From: Rhabdochlamydiaceae bacterium
GTDB lineage: Bacteria > Chlamydiota > Chlamydiia > Chlamydiales > Rhabdochlamydiaceae
DNA length: 64,000 nucleotides
Direction: 5' to 3'
Assembly (NCBI GenBank): GCA_019752555.1
Contig: JAIELY010000009.1
Span: 1 to 64,000, forward strand
How positions within the stretch are numbered: the first letter of the stretch is position 1; each line of letters starts with the position of its first letter. A program made the translations under genes and the position numbers. This document shows positions 50,878-60,089 of this stretch, piece by piece. Under the pieces are notes generated by a model, which saw only the letters and a list, made by a program, of their open reading frames with translations, made no database searches and was not told the origin of the DNA.

Positions 50878-52522
50878 GAGAGCTCCGCGCCATCCGTTTT
50901 TCGACAATGCGGATCTCTTGGCCAAGTCTTCCTAACTCATAACCTTCAAAGTCGACAAATTTAAAAAATTTCTCAAAGCAAGGGAAGACCTTGCACACTT
51001 GTTTTGCCATCTCTTGCGCGACAAAACGGTAATTAGGATGTCCAGCAGGAGCAGACCGCAGTTCGCAAAGCCACTGCAACGCGCGTAAATTGACGTGGAA
51101 GTACCAATGCATGTTATATGCCATCGGCACGACATATTGAGCCTCTTCGGGAAGCTCTTCGGCAATGAGATCGTAGACCCGTTTGGCCTCTTCCATCGCG
51201 TCGCGATACTGTTTTTCCATTTCAGTATCTAGAATTTCGTTTGGGATGTAATAACCGCAATTGCAAGTGAGAAGCTGTCTTTCCTGCGTCAGCATTCTGT
51301 GGCGCTGTAAATCCCGGTAGATCCCAAAGTCGGCGACAATTTCAAAAGTAAAAAACGCATGCTCAAGTCCACGGGGGGACTTATGCCTGCGGTTTTCTCT
51401 GTAAAGAGAACCGGCTTCTAGAATTCTGTTTAAATCCTCATCTGAAATCTGGCGCATCTGCTCTTCAATTTCAAGATAACCGACATCGCTGTGATCGAAA
51501 AGCAGCGCCGCTGCAACTTTATAAGGGGCATCCGCGTCGTAGTGGCTTAAGCGAACGCCTGCATTGTTCATTTTGCCAAGAGATGAGGCGTGCTTGTTCG
51601 CAAGCATTTTTAAATCATTATGCATTTGCTCTGTGAATGCATTGTACGATTTTTGATATTTATGACTTGCATCACCTCTTCGAATGAAAGAAGGAATGAC
51701 CTTTGAGAGTTCTTGGAAGGATTTACGCCCTACATCTTGCATTTCTGCTAAGCTATTTGCATTAAGTTTCTGGATCAAGGTTTCAAAAAACCGTCCATTG
51801 CCATACATGCCCATATTCGTTAAGGCACTTGCAGGCAGAAGACCGCGGAGGCAGTCGAGGACCTTAGCCCGAAGCGCTGCAGTATAGGCAACTTTCGACA
51901 CATCATGTTCTTTGGGGAACCGTTTTTCCATGAGCTCTGAAAGAGGGGGGATCAGTGTCGAATACACTTCAAATAAACGATTGCAAGTCTCAAGATAAGT
52001 CTCTCGGAACGCCGATGTCATGATGATCGGTTCTCGGTAGTAGAGGTATTCTCCATCCACCTTTTGATCGAAATAAATGTAGCGGGTGGATTTTTCAAGA
52101 GGAGAGCCTCCGATTCGACAGTCTTCAATCAGCTTAGCTGCGATCATAGAAATGTTTTCTAAAGCCAAATGCGCACCGCCGAGCTCGCCAATCGAATCAT
52201 CGCCGTAGCCATCCAAAATCCGATCATAAAAATTTTGGGCTTTTTTGATCGCCATGATCTGATCTTCTAATTCTGCTTCATCCTGATCTGCTGAATGGGA
52301 CCTTCCTGCGATCGCTGAAAATGCAGTCTCTTCATTGAGAATAAAATCTTTGAGAAGAAGCGAGCGGAGTCCCAAGCTAGAACGAGAGTAGCGGGAAAAA
52401 AGCGCTCCTTTAATCACTTCGGGTAAGTTGCGTAGAGCAAACACATTGCTCGAGGAATTCGTAACGAAGCGCTCGAGTATTTTGAGTTGGCTTTCTGTAA
52501 ACTCTTCATAGCCTTCGTGCAT
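50870..52522 (-). CDS. thyX: Double-length flavin-dependent thymidylate synthase ThyX
   Basis: Methylates dUMP to dTMP with FAD and methylene-THF. At 550 residues it is about twice a normal ThyX and resembles the long chlamydial enzyme (CT632, from memory). The signature RHRxxSxNExSxRY is split: the N-terminal half keeps its second part (SPLEKSTRY, residues 140-148), while the C-terminal half keeps the first part (RHRMLT, 407-412) but not the rest. Other ThyX features are LRNLPEVIKGALFSRYSRS near the start and PAGHPNYRFVAQEMAKQV near the end. This suggests a fused tandem whose halves build complementary parts of one active site. GAGG precedes the ATG. Confidence 0.87.
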   Translation of the reverse strand: MHEGYEEFTESQLKILERFVTNSSSNVFALRNLPEVIKGALFSRYSRSSLGLRSLLLKDFILNEETAFSAIAGRSHSADQDEAELEDQIMAIKKAQNFYDRILDGYGDDSIGELGGAHLALENISMIAAKLIEDCRIGGSPLEKSTRYIYFDQKVDGEYLYYREPIIMTSAFRETYLETCNRLFEVYSTLIPPLSELMEKRFPKEHDVSKVAYTAALRAKVLDCLRGLLPASALTNMGMYGNGRFFETLIQKLNANSLAEMQDVGRKSFQELSKVIPSFIRRGDASHKYQKSYNAFTEQMHNDLKMLANKHASSLGKMNNAGVRLSHYDADAPYKVAAALLFDHSDVGYLEIEEQMRQISDEDLNRILEAGSLYRENRRHKSPRGLEHAFFTFEIVADFGIYRDLQRHRMLTQERQLLTCNCGYYIPNEILDTEMEKQYRDAMEEAKRVYDLIAEELPEEAQYVVPMAYNMHWYFHVNLRALQWLCELRSAPAGHPNYRFVAQEMAKQVCKVFPCFEKFFKFVDFEGYELGRLGQEIRIVEKRMARSSHE

Positions 52523-52662
52523 GTTCAGTGCCTCTTCGTTAAATTCAAGACCAGACTCTTATTCATTAAGGGTTGCATATTCTCACCTGTCGATTCAAGA
52601 GAAAAAATTTTGGCGCATTTTAAAATAGAGGATGTTTACACTCATTTCAAGTGAGGTATCCT

Positions 52663-53634
52663 ATGCTTAAACGCCCCAGACGCAACCGCAAATCAGCTGC
52701 CATCCGCTCTCTTGTCGAAGAAACCATTTTACGACCCGCCGATTTAGTCGTTCCCTTTTTTTTAATCGCTGGAGAAAATCAAAGAGAGCAGATCCCAAGC
52801 ATGCCTCTTGTAGAAAGGCTTTCGATTGATCTGATTGTTAAACAAGCTGAAAAATTGCATGCTTCTGGCATACAAGCAGTAGCGCTTTTTCCCGTCATTA
52901 AGGGAGAAGAAAAGGATCCGATAGGCTCAATCGCGCTTCAGAGCGACAATTTGGTAGCGCGCGCGATTCAAACATTGAAAAAGCAAATCCCCTCTTTGTG
53001 TGTGATTACCGATATCGCCCTTGACCCCTATACTTCACATGGTCATGACGGGATCTTGAATAGCTCCGGCGAAGTGGCAAATGACGCAACGATCGAGGTG
53101 TTATCTCAGATGGCATTGATGCACGCGCAAGCAGGAGCTGACATTGTGGCCCCGAGCGACATGATGGATGGGCGGGTGGGAGCGATCCGAAGAGTTTTAG
53201 ATGGCAAATCTTTTCATGACGTAAACATTTTGTCCTATACAGCAAAATATGCCTCGAGCCTATACGCTCCTTTTCGGGACGCATTGGGCTCACAGCTGCG
53301 ATCTGGCGATAAAAAAACCTATCAGATGAACCCGTCCAATGCACGAGAAGCGCTTCTTGAAGCGGCGCTCGATGTGGAAGAGGGAGCAGACATACTGATG
53401 GTCAAGCCCGCATTGTACTATCTGGACATCATTGCAAAACTCAAAGAACATACGCATGTTCCTATTGCAGCCTACCACGTGAGCGGAGAATATGCGATGG
53501 TGATGGCGGCGCACGAAAAAGGATATGGAGACGCTGAAAAAATGTTTTACGAGGCGCTTTTGAGCATTAAGCGCGCAGGAGCCGATTTTATTTTCTCTTA
53601 TGCAGCTCCTATGATATTGAAAACGCTGTGTTAG
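52663..53634 (+). CDS. hemB: Delta-aminolevulinic acid dehydratase HemB
   Basis: Condenses two 5-aminolevulinate molecules to porphobilinogen in heme synthesis. 323 residues from the ATG at 52663 (GTGAGG 6 bases upstream; an in-frame GTG lies at 52651). Schiff-base lysines are in LSYTAKYASSLYAPF and ILMVKPALYYLD. The metal loop reads DIALDPYTSHGHDGI with aspartates where zinc enzymes have three cysteines, so it is the magnesium-type, aspartate-rich HemB. FRDALGS and the Arg/Lys phosphate-side residues are conserved. It converges with the protease gene, overlapping by 4 bases. Confidence 0.95.
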   Translation: MLKRPRRNRKSAAIRSLVEETILRPADLVVPFFLIAGENQREQIPSMPLVERLSIDLIVKQAEKLHASGIQAVALFPVIKGEEKDPIGSIALQSDNLVARAIQTLKKQIPSLCVITDIALDPYTSHGHDGILNSSGEVANDATIEVLSQMALMHAQAGADIVAPSDMMDGRVGAIRRVLDGKSFHDVNILSYTAKYASSLYAPFRDALGSQLRSGDKKTYQMNPSNAREALLEAALDVEEGADILMVKPALYYLDIIAKLKEHTHVPIAAYHVSGEYAMVMAAHEKGYGDAEKMFYEALLSIKRAGADFIFSYAAPMILKTLC

Positions 53635-55172
53635 GCTCTAGGTCCCCAAAGTCTTTCAAACAAGTGATTGGCTGATACACGAGCCGCCTCTTCAACGGCA
53701 GCTTTTGCATCAAGCAACCCGACACCATAGAACGCCCGAGATAACTCGAGCTGCTCTTTAGGATAATCACTTAAATCGCGGTTATGCACCAAGCGAGGCA
53801 CTCCCTTTTCATCTAGAATAATCGGTATTGCGCTCTTTAAAAGACATGAGCGGATCTCTTCACAGCTCAAATCGGGAAATTTCCCTTGAATCATCAAAGC
53901 CACCCCTGTCACAAAAGGAGCTGAAAAGGAGGTGCCTGTTGCCAATGTGTAACGCCGTTGATAGCTTGTTGTGTAAATATCTGTCCCCACTGAGCAAATT
54001 GTCATCGGAGCATACGTTTTTCCCGGAACGTTTGACATCGCATTTGGGTACAATCCCTCTCGCTCTAAATTCACCACAAAAATCCAATGATCTGCTCGGC
54101 TAGAAAGAGCAATCACTTCTCTATTATTAAGATCTATTCTTTCATTTTGATCGACAACAACGCCTTGATTTCCTAATGATTGAATCACCAATTTATCTTC
54201 TGGAGAATCAAAATACTCATTAAATTTCATCTTAATGTAAGAGAGCTCGCCTTGTCTTTTTTTTAATCCTTGTTCAGAATCCTCTATTGCAGAAACAAAA
54301 TACCCTCCGGACCAATTGACAATTCCCTTTACCGCCATATCGGTTTCAGCGGATACTAATTGAGCTTTTGGCACTACTGAATGAACGACTCCAGCAACTT
54401 TTGTGCCGTGATCATCACATTCATCAGAAAAGGACGCTGTTGAAGTCAGACAGGAAGCACTAAGGCGCGGATGTGTTGTGTCAATCGGAGAATCCCCAAA
54501 GAGCGTTCCTACAGTTCCTGCACCTGAAAACCCATCGCTCTGCGCCTGACCTATCTTTGAAAACATCAAATCTGAACGCTGACTCCAAGAAGCTGACAAA
54601 GGAATTTTTCCATTGTCCAATAGTTGATTTCTTTCTTTCCATTTTTCGTAACGGTTGTGATGCAGTTCTATCAAATGCTGCATCTGCTGATAGGAACCAC
54701 TGTCTTTTTCCAAATATTTTTGCACTGCAAGCAAATCTTCATGCGCCATTTGATGCGTTTCCATCCGCGTTTTGACATGAGCGCGCAACTGCTTTAAAGA
54801 GGAGAAGCGGTTACAAAAACTGCGCCAATGCAAAGGGGATCTACCTGGTTCTCGACGCCCAAGAGACATTAAGTGAGACTTCCCAGTCCAGAGACTAGTA
54901 ACCCAACTGTCTTTTTCATAGCGCTTTTGTTTTTCCTCATAATGCTTGGTTAGACTTGGCAACCCAGTAAGCACGGATCTATGAATTGGGGTTACAAACC
55001 CTTCATCTTCTCTTGCCTGATAAATCTGGTCTCTTATATTGCCCAAAAAACGCCCGATCTCTGCGCAGACAGCAGCGACTTGATCACAATAACCTTCCGC
55101 TGCCTTGGGACCTTCTTTCCAGTATTGCGCCGCCCACTTGCTCTCGCTAGGGGCAATCGAAAACGCCGCCAT
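53631..55172 (-). CDS. Subtilisin-like serine protease (S8) without signal peptide
   Basis: 513 residues, GAGGAATTT before the ATG. An S8 domain occupies about 215-500 with the triad visible: Asp227 in LFGDSPIDTTHP, His255 in DDHGTKVAGVV, Ser415 in TGTSFSAPFVTGVAL; the oxyanion Asn is in SLGNQG (335). The first 200 residues are charged and helical, with no known pro-domain match and no signal peptide. The active site seems intact. Without a Sec signal, either intracellular action or type III secretion into the host is possible; the latter is inference. It is located between hemB and yjbH, and nothing in the neighbourhood names a substrate. Confidence 0.87.
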   Translation of the reverse strand: MAAFSIAPSESKWAAQYWKEGPKAAEGYCDQVAAVCAEIGRFLGNIRDQIYQAREDEGFVTPIHRSVLTGLPSLTKHYEEKQKRYEKDSWVTSLWTGKSHLMSLGRREPGRSPLHWRSFCNRFSSLKQLRAHVKTRMETHQMAHEDLLAVQKYLEKDSGSYQQMQHLIELHHNRYEKWKERNQLLDNGKIPLSASWSQRSDLMFSKIGQAQSDGFSGAGTVGTLFGDSPIDTTHPRLSASCLTSTASFSDECDDHGTKVAGVVHSVVPKAQLVSAETDMAVKGIVNWSGGYFVSAIEDSEQGLKKRQGELSYIKMKFNEYFDSPEDKLVIQSLGNQGVVVDQNERIDLNNREVIALSSRADHWIFVVNLEREGLYPNAMSNVPGKTYAPMTICSVGTDIYTTSYQRRYTLATGTSFSAPFVTGVALMIQGKFPDLSCEEIRSCLLKSAIPIILDEKGVPRLVHNRDLSDYPKEQLELSRAFYGVGLLDAKAAVEEAARVSANHLFERLWGPRA

Positions 55173-55303
55173 AAATTCCTCATTAATTTTCGTATTAATC
55201 TAGAAATATTTTATCAAATAAATAATTAAAAATCAACAACAATAAATTAACATCTTTGAAAACAACTAAAACGCAACTCATTGGAAATTAAAATCTTGCA
55301 GAC

Positions 55304-57484
55304 TTAGTGATAATTGTACCGCTCTTCTTCGAGCGTCCAATAGAGGGGCTTACCCGTATGGGCGCGGGCGCCGACATCGCGCAGCCAGGCGGACATCGAA
55401 TAGCCGATGTAGGTGCGGCTGCTTTGCTTCATGAATAGATCAAGAGGTGCGCTAAAGACAAATCCTTTATCGTAGTAAGTAGAGCCATTGACGTGATCGT
55501 GGCCGTTGGTCACTGTATACCAGAGCGCAAAACGGACCCCGCTTTTAAAATAGCGTCCCACTTCTGTGCGCACGCCGATATCGCGGGCGAGAAAGCGGCC
55601 GGCTGACACTAACACGTCCATGTTGAGGGGTTTAAAGTCATAATACAGATCCAAAAAGCACTGAATGCCGACAAAGGGGATGTATTTAAGTTGTCCGTCG
55701 CGAAATTCACGTACTTTATTGGTAAACTTGACACCATGATAGTGGCGTTTCATCACAGTTGCAAACTCAATACCTACTGCTAAATTGGAATCGACGGGAT
55801 ACCAAAGAAATTCTAAAGAGCCTCCTCCATAAGCGGGCTCAAAATAGCCCATTGCCAATCGAGTAAAAAACCCTTTTCCAAGGTTCCAGCTTTTTTGCAA
55901 ATAGGCCTGTTCCATCGAAAACGAGTTTTCACGGAAATAGAGCAGCGTGTCGGTGCGCACATTGGGAAGTTTAGAGGGGTTGTTCCGATCAGGACCGCCT
56001 AATCCATGCATACTGCTCCATAGAGCATAACTGAACTGAAAGCGATAAAACACTTCGTCAAAAATGTATCCTTCAGGAGCGACGACAGCGCTTAAGTTGT
56101 ATTTAAATTTCCCTGAAGAACTTCCGAAAAAACTCTGAAAACGGGGAAGAATTGTAAAGCTCCAAATCGGCTTGTGCCTTTGGAAAATTTTAACAGAGTC
56201 ATATGCGTTGGGATGACGGGGAGCCTCGCGCATGGGAGCTAGGGTGTCGAGGGCAAAATCGCTAATGCAATTTTTTCTCCACCTTTCGAGGTCTTCAGTG
56301 CGAAACTGGTAGGCTTGGCAGGGCACAGCATCTGCTTCGACAACGACAAGAACTGTTTTGACATCAGAGGGGGTTAGAGCAGCAATGACATGAATGATCC
56401 GATCGCGGACAACTTTTTCTTGCCGGTAACGGTTATTCACCACTTTTAGCCACAACACTTTTTCTTGGTTTCCGTCGTAGGTAATATAAGCGGAATATAA
56501 ATCCAGCCCCTGATCGCTAAAGGCATAGGCAAGCTCATGGGCAAGCTCTTCTTTTGGACGATGAATTCCCAAGGGCTCGCTGTCTACGGGAGAGACATAT
56601 TTTTTAGGGTCGTCAATTTTGGGGAACAGGCCCTCTGAAGAGCCGAGGGGATAGCGCATGGACGCTGATGCTGCAATTTCGGTGCCGCGAATGCTGCTTA
56701 CCGATAATTGTAAAGTGTCCCATCCGACATAGCTTAAGCCGGCATTGATCCGCGATTTTACCTTTCGGCCGTCTGGATGCTCATGCTCATGTTTTTTATA
56801 ATTGATCGAATCGTACTCGGCTACAACGGTAAGATTTTTTAAAACAGGAATGTCTGTTTTGCGAAAGGGGGACCAAGCAAGCCCTCCGAAAAAGCCTTTA
56901 AATCTCTTTTTACCCCAACCGAGGGTTAATTCGAGATTCCAATCGAGAATCTGTTTTGTAGCGACAATGTACTGGGCATTGAACCGTTTAGTGCCCATGA
57001 AATCATCCGCGCCGACAGCAATCTGAGGCAAGATCGGAAACCCATCTTCAGGGATGAGCACGCCGATTTTAATATTTCCAATCCTCTCAGCGTCATCTCC
57101 AAATCCTTCATGGCCAAAATGGCCCTCGATAATTCCATTATAAATCCGGTAATTGGCGGCAAGTTCGATCCGGTTAAACACTTGGTAGTTCACCCCATAG
57201 ACATCGTAGGGTGTTACCCTCGCGCATCCGATGCCGACCACTCCCGTTTTTGGACTGCGCGCAGAAGGCATATTAAAATACCCGCCGATGAGCGAATAAT
57301 TGTAGAAAAAGGGGAGCTCGTCAGAGAGTTCACGGTTGATTTTCTCGATGAGCTCTAAGTCTTTAAACAAAGAAATTTCTTTACTCTGATCAAAAAGATC
57401 GATCTTAGGCTCATTTTGAGCAGAAATGCCGCGCATACAGAGCGCGACACAAAGGCAAAAGACAAGAGCTTTAAAATATTTCAT
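55304..57484 (-). CDS. yjbH: YjbH-family outer-membrane protein (exopolysaccharide-linked)
   Basis: 726 residues with a Sec signal (about 1-22, FKALVFCLCVALCMRGISA). The YjbH pattern is strong: YSLIGGYFNMPSARSPKTG, RIELAANYRIYNG, and the C-terminal YDKGFVFSAPLDLF with YIGYSMSAWLRDVGAR. YjbH is an outer-membrane beta-barrel protein encoded with yjbEFG in enterobacteria and involved in polysaccharide production or export. Here it is alone, without yjbEFG, 10 kb from the glycan island. It shares its upstream region with divergent greA. Confidence 0.88.
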   Translation of the reverse strand: MKYFKALVFCLCVALCMRGISAQNEPKIDLFDQSKEISLFKDLELIEKINRELSDELPFFYNYSLIGGYFNMPSARSPKTGVVGIGCARVTPYDVYGVNYQVFNRIELAANYRIYNGIIEGHFGHEGFGDDAERIGNIKIGVLIPEDGFPILPQIAVGADDFMGTKRFNAQYIVATKQILDWNLELTLGWGKKRFKGFFGGLAWSPFRKTDIPVLKNLTVVAEYDSINYKKHEHEHPDGRKVKSRINAGLSYVGWDTLQLSVSSIRGTEIAASASMRYPLGSSEGLFPKIDDPKKYVSPVDSEPLGIHRPKEELAHELAYAFSDQGLDLYSAYITYDGNQEKVLWLKVVNNRYRQEKVVRDRIIHVIAALTPSDVKTVLVVVEADAVPCQAYQFRTEDLERWRKNCISDFALDTLAPMREAPRHPNAYDSVKIFQRHKPIWSFTILPRFQSFFGSSSGKFKYNLSAVVAPEGYIFDEVFYRFQFSYALWSSMHGLGGPDRNNPSKLPNVRTDTLLYFRENSFSMEQAYLQKSWNLGKGFFTRLAMGYFEPAYGGGSLEFLWYPVDSNLAVGIEFATVMKRHYHGVKFTNKVREFRDGQLKYIPFVGIQCFLDLYYDFKPLNMDVLVSAGRFLARDIGVRTEVGRYFKSGVRFALWYTVTNGHDHVNGSTYYDKGFVFSAPLDLFMKQSSRTYIGYSMSAWLRDVGARAHTGKPLYWTLEEERYNYH

Positions 57485-57629
57485 CGCATGTACTTTTAGC
57501 TCTAAAGAGAAGAATCGAATCGTCCGAACTTAAAGAGATTCTTTGTTTTTTGCAACACCTCTAAGAGGGTTGAAACATTTCTGAAAAACCTTCCCGATCG
57601 CGCACCTGGAAATTTCTGCAGAGTTTTAA

Positions 57630-57658
57630 TTGAAGATAATTATAGCCGGCACTATACT
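57630..57658 (+). promoter_or_regulatory. Predicted sigma70-type promoter upstream of greA
   Basis: TTGAAG at 57630-57635, 17-base spacer, TATACT at 57653-57658. It would give a greA leader of about 220 bases that contains the short frame at 57691-57852. Confidence 0.5.
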
Positions 57659-57690
57659 CGCCAATTGCAGCACAACTAAAAGTTCATTTT

Positions 57691-57852
57691 ATGGAAAGCT
57701 CGAGAATTGCCCAGCTAGGAACTTCTCACAGTACTAAGTTTCAGTCGGTTTTTGAGTTCTTCCCTCCAGTTTTCGGTTCTGTAGATTATCTGTTAAAAGA
57801 GGATCGAAAATTAGACGGAATACTCCTAGAAATTGACAATAAATTTTGCTGA
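57691..57852 (+). CDS. Candidate 53-residue small ORF in the greA leader
   Basis: ATG-to-TGA frame giving MESSRIAQLGTS and a later hydrophobic/acidic segment, ending EIDNKFC. It begins about 33 bases after the predicted promoter and ends 34 bases before the greA ATG. No Shine-Dalgarno is visible and I recognise no family. It may be a leader peptide or chance; codon use is protein-like by eye only. Confidence 0.25.
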   Translation: MESSRIAQLGTSHSTKFQSVFEFFPPVFGSVDYLLKEDRKLDGILLEIDNKFC

Positions 57853-57886
57853 TTCCAACCATCGTCAACCCAATCAAGGAAGTGAA

Positions 57887-60043
57887 ATGAGTTATCTTAA
57901 GGATTTTCAGAACTACATTGCCAATCACGATTATCCTGCATTCTTGAAACTCTGGGAGGAATACTGCTCCGCAGATGAATTGGAAGGAGAAGAGGTTCGC
58001 GATATTCTCCGTTCTGTGAAAGGTTCCGATATTTCCGATCTCTTCGGACGACACATTGATAGACTTCTACCTCTTTGGGAAAAATTACCGTCGTCGCCTA
58101 TTGCTGATGACATACTCAGATTAATCATCGACATTCAGACCACAAATACAGAGTCCTATTATCAACTGACGATGGACTATCTTCAAAGAAAGTATGGAGA
58201 ACATAAGAACTTCGCTGAAAAGCTTCGCTTAATCGGCATGCGCGGCAAAGATCGCTTTCAAGGCGCGATCAGCGCTTTTGAATTGTTAAATCACATGAGC
58301 AAAGGCAACTATGTATTTCACACCGGCGGATGGGGCGTTGGAGAAATTGTCGATGTATCGATTGTCCGCGAACAACTCACCCTCGAATTCGATTATGTTC
58401 CCGGAAAGAAAGACCTTTCTTTTGCAACAGCGTTTAAAACCCTGATCCCGATTCCCGATGATCATTTCTTAGCTTTGCGCTTCGGCAATCCCGATTTACT
58501 CGAGAAAAAAGCGAAGGAACATCCTGCTGAAGTGATTCGGATGCTCCTGCGCGATCTTGGCCCAAAAACTGCGGCTCAAATTAAAGACGAGCTCTGCGAA
58601 CTTGTCATCCCTGCAAATGAATGGACTCGATGGTGGCAAACGACACGCGGTAAAGTCAAAAAAGATACCATGGTCGAAACACCAGAAGAGCTGCGCGAAC
58701 CGTTCCGTCTGCGTCAAAGCGAAGTAACTCATGAGGAGCGCCTCCAAAAAGTACTGGAAAACAAACCAGATGCCAATACGCTAATCCAAATGATCTATTC
58801 TTTTGTGAAAGATTTTCCAGAAACACTGAAAAATCAAGAGTTCAAACAAACTCTCATCGCAAAAATGAACGAGGCGTTGAATTTCCCAGAGCTGAGCTCT
58901 GCACAAGCGATTCAGCTCCACTTTTTCCTTCAGGATTTAACCAACGCGAAAGAACACCCGCCGATCAACGATTTAATTACTCAGACACCTGATATCAAAG
59001 CATTCATCGATCAAATCGACATTTTGAGCTTTAAAAAAAGAGTGTTGGTTGAAGTGCGCCGCCTTCAGTCTAATTGGAAAGAGACGTTCCTCGATCTTTT
59101 CTTTAAAATTGATCAGGCAACTGTTAGAGACTACATCTTAAGCGAACTGCTCGCTTCTGAGGCAACATCTGAACTGAATGCAAAGCTCGATGAGCTGTGC
59201 AACCGCCCGAGCCAATATCCGGATGTCTTTTTATGGTACTTCCAAAAAGCAAATGGTCAAAAAACCCTTCCTCTAGGCGATAAGCAAGGAAAAATTCGAT
59301 TGTTTGAGTCCCTGCTCATCCTATTGAATGGTGTCGAAAATCAACCTGAGCATCGCGATCTTGTGAAAAAAATTCACGCTCTACTCTCTAATGGACGCTA
59401 TGCATTAGTCCGCCAGATTATGCAAGATGCTAGCACGGAAGAAGTAAAAGAATTCCTTCTTTTAACGACCAAATGCCACTCTCTTGGCGATCACGATTTA
59501 AAAATCCTGCACTCGCTTGCTGAAGTTGCACATCCAGTTCTCGCTAAGCTCAATAAAAAGAAGCAAGCTGTAAGTGCTGAGCCTGATTTCATTTGGACAA
59601 CGCAAGAGGGCTATCAGAAGCTTCAGAAAAGGATTCAGCAAATTGCAACGGTTGAAACGGTTGAAAACGCAAAAGAAATCGAAGTGGCAAGAGCTCATGG
59701 CGACTTGAGAGAGAATGCGGAATTTAAAGCCGCTTTAGAAAAAAGAGATCGACTCCAATCGGAACTTAAGTTCCTCTCAGAACAACTCAATAAGACGCGC
59801 ATCCTGACTAAAGACGACATCCTTACAAATGAAGTTGGCATCGGCACTATTGTCGATTGCAACACAAAAACAGGACCTGTTGTCACTTATACGCTTTTGG
59901 GCCCATGGGATGCTGACACCGATAACAATATCCTCTCCTTCCAATCCAAGCTTGCGCAAGAGATGAAGGGAAGAAAAGTGGGAGATACCTTCCGTTTTCA
60001 AAACGAAGAATATACGGTTACAGCAATCCGAAGCTTTTTATAA
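57887..60043 (+). CDS. greA: Transcription elongation factor GreA with long N-terminal extension
   Basis: Rescues stalled RNA polymerase by stimulating transcript cleavage. 718 residues from the ATG at 57887 (AAGGAAG upstream; the frame opens at 57833). The C-terminal 160 residues are a complete GreA: coiled coil with ARAHGDLRENAEFKAALEKRD (acidic tip Asp/Glu), then GIGTIVDCNTKTGPVVTYTLLG and GRKVGDTF. The first 550 residues are helical, include NYVFHTGGWGVGEIVDV like a small beta domain, and have no match I can name. Such long GreA proteins are characteristic of Chlamydiae. A perfect hairpin follows the stop. Confidence 0.93.
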   Translation: MSYLKDFQNYIANHDYPAFLKLWEEYCSADELEGEEVRDILRSVKGSDISDLFGRHIDRLLPLWEKLPSSPIADDILRLIIDIQTTNTESYYQLTMDYLQRKYGEHKNFAEKLRLIGMRGKDRFQGAISAFELLNHMSKGNYVFHTGGWGVGEIVDVSIVREQLTLEFDYVPGKKDLSFATAFKTLIPIPDDHFLALRFGNPDLLEKKAKEHPAEVIRMLLRDLGPKTAAQIKDELCELVIPANEWTRWWQTTRGKVKKDTMVETPEELREPFRLRQSEVTHEERLQKVLENKPDANTLIQMIYSFVKDFPETLKNQEFKQTLIAKMNEALNFPELSSAQAIQLHFFLQDLTNAKEHPPINDLITQTPDIKAFIDQIDILSFKKRVLVEVRRLQSNWKETFLDLFFKIDQATVRDYILSELLASEATSELNAKLDELCNRPSQYPDVFLWYFQKANGQKTLPLGDKQGKIRLFESLLILLNGVENQPEHRDLVKKIHALLSNGRYALVRQIMQDASTEEVKEFLLLTTKCHSLGDHDLKILHSLAEVAHPVLAKLNKKKQAVSAEPDFIWTTQEGYQKLQKRIQQIATVETVENAKEIEVARAHGDLRENAEFKAALEKRDRLQSELKFLSEQLNKTRILTKDDILTNEVGIGTIVDCNTKTGPVVTYTLLGPWDADTDNNILSFQSKLAQEMKGRKVGDTFRFQNEEYTVTAIRSFL

Positions 60044-60052
60044 ACTTCAGAA

Positions 60053-60076
60053 GAACCCAGGGTAAACCCTGGGTTC
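60053..60076. terminator. Bidirectional terminator between greA and the OmpW gene
   Basis: GAACCCAGGG at 60053-60062 and CCCTGGGTTC at 60067-60076 form a perfect 10-bp GC-rich stem with loop TAAA, followed by CTCTTTC. It sits between two convergent stops (60043 and 60090). Confidence 0.75.
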
Positions 60077-60089
60077 CTCTTTCGATACC

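Larger units (their letters stand above)
57485..57886. other. 402-base intergenic region between divergent yjbH and greA
   Basis: Holds a good plus-strand promoter at 57630-57658 and a 53-codon frame at 57691-57852. I see no tRNA, no obvious minus-strand promoter for yjbH and no repeat in the remaining bases. Confidence 0.6.
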
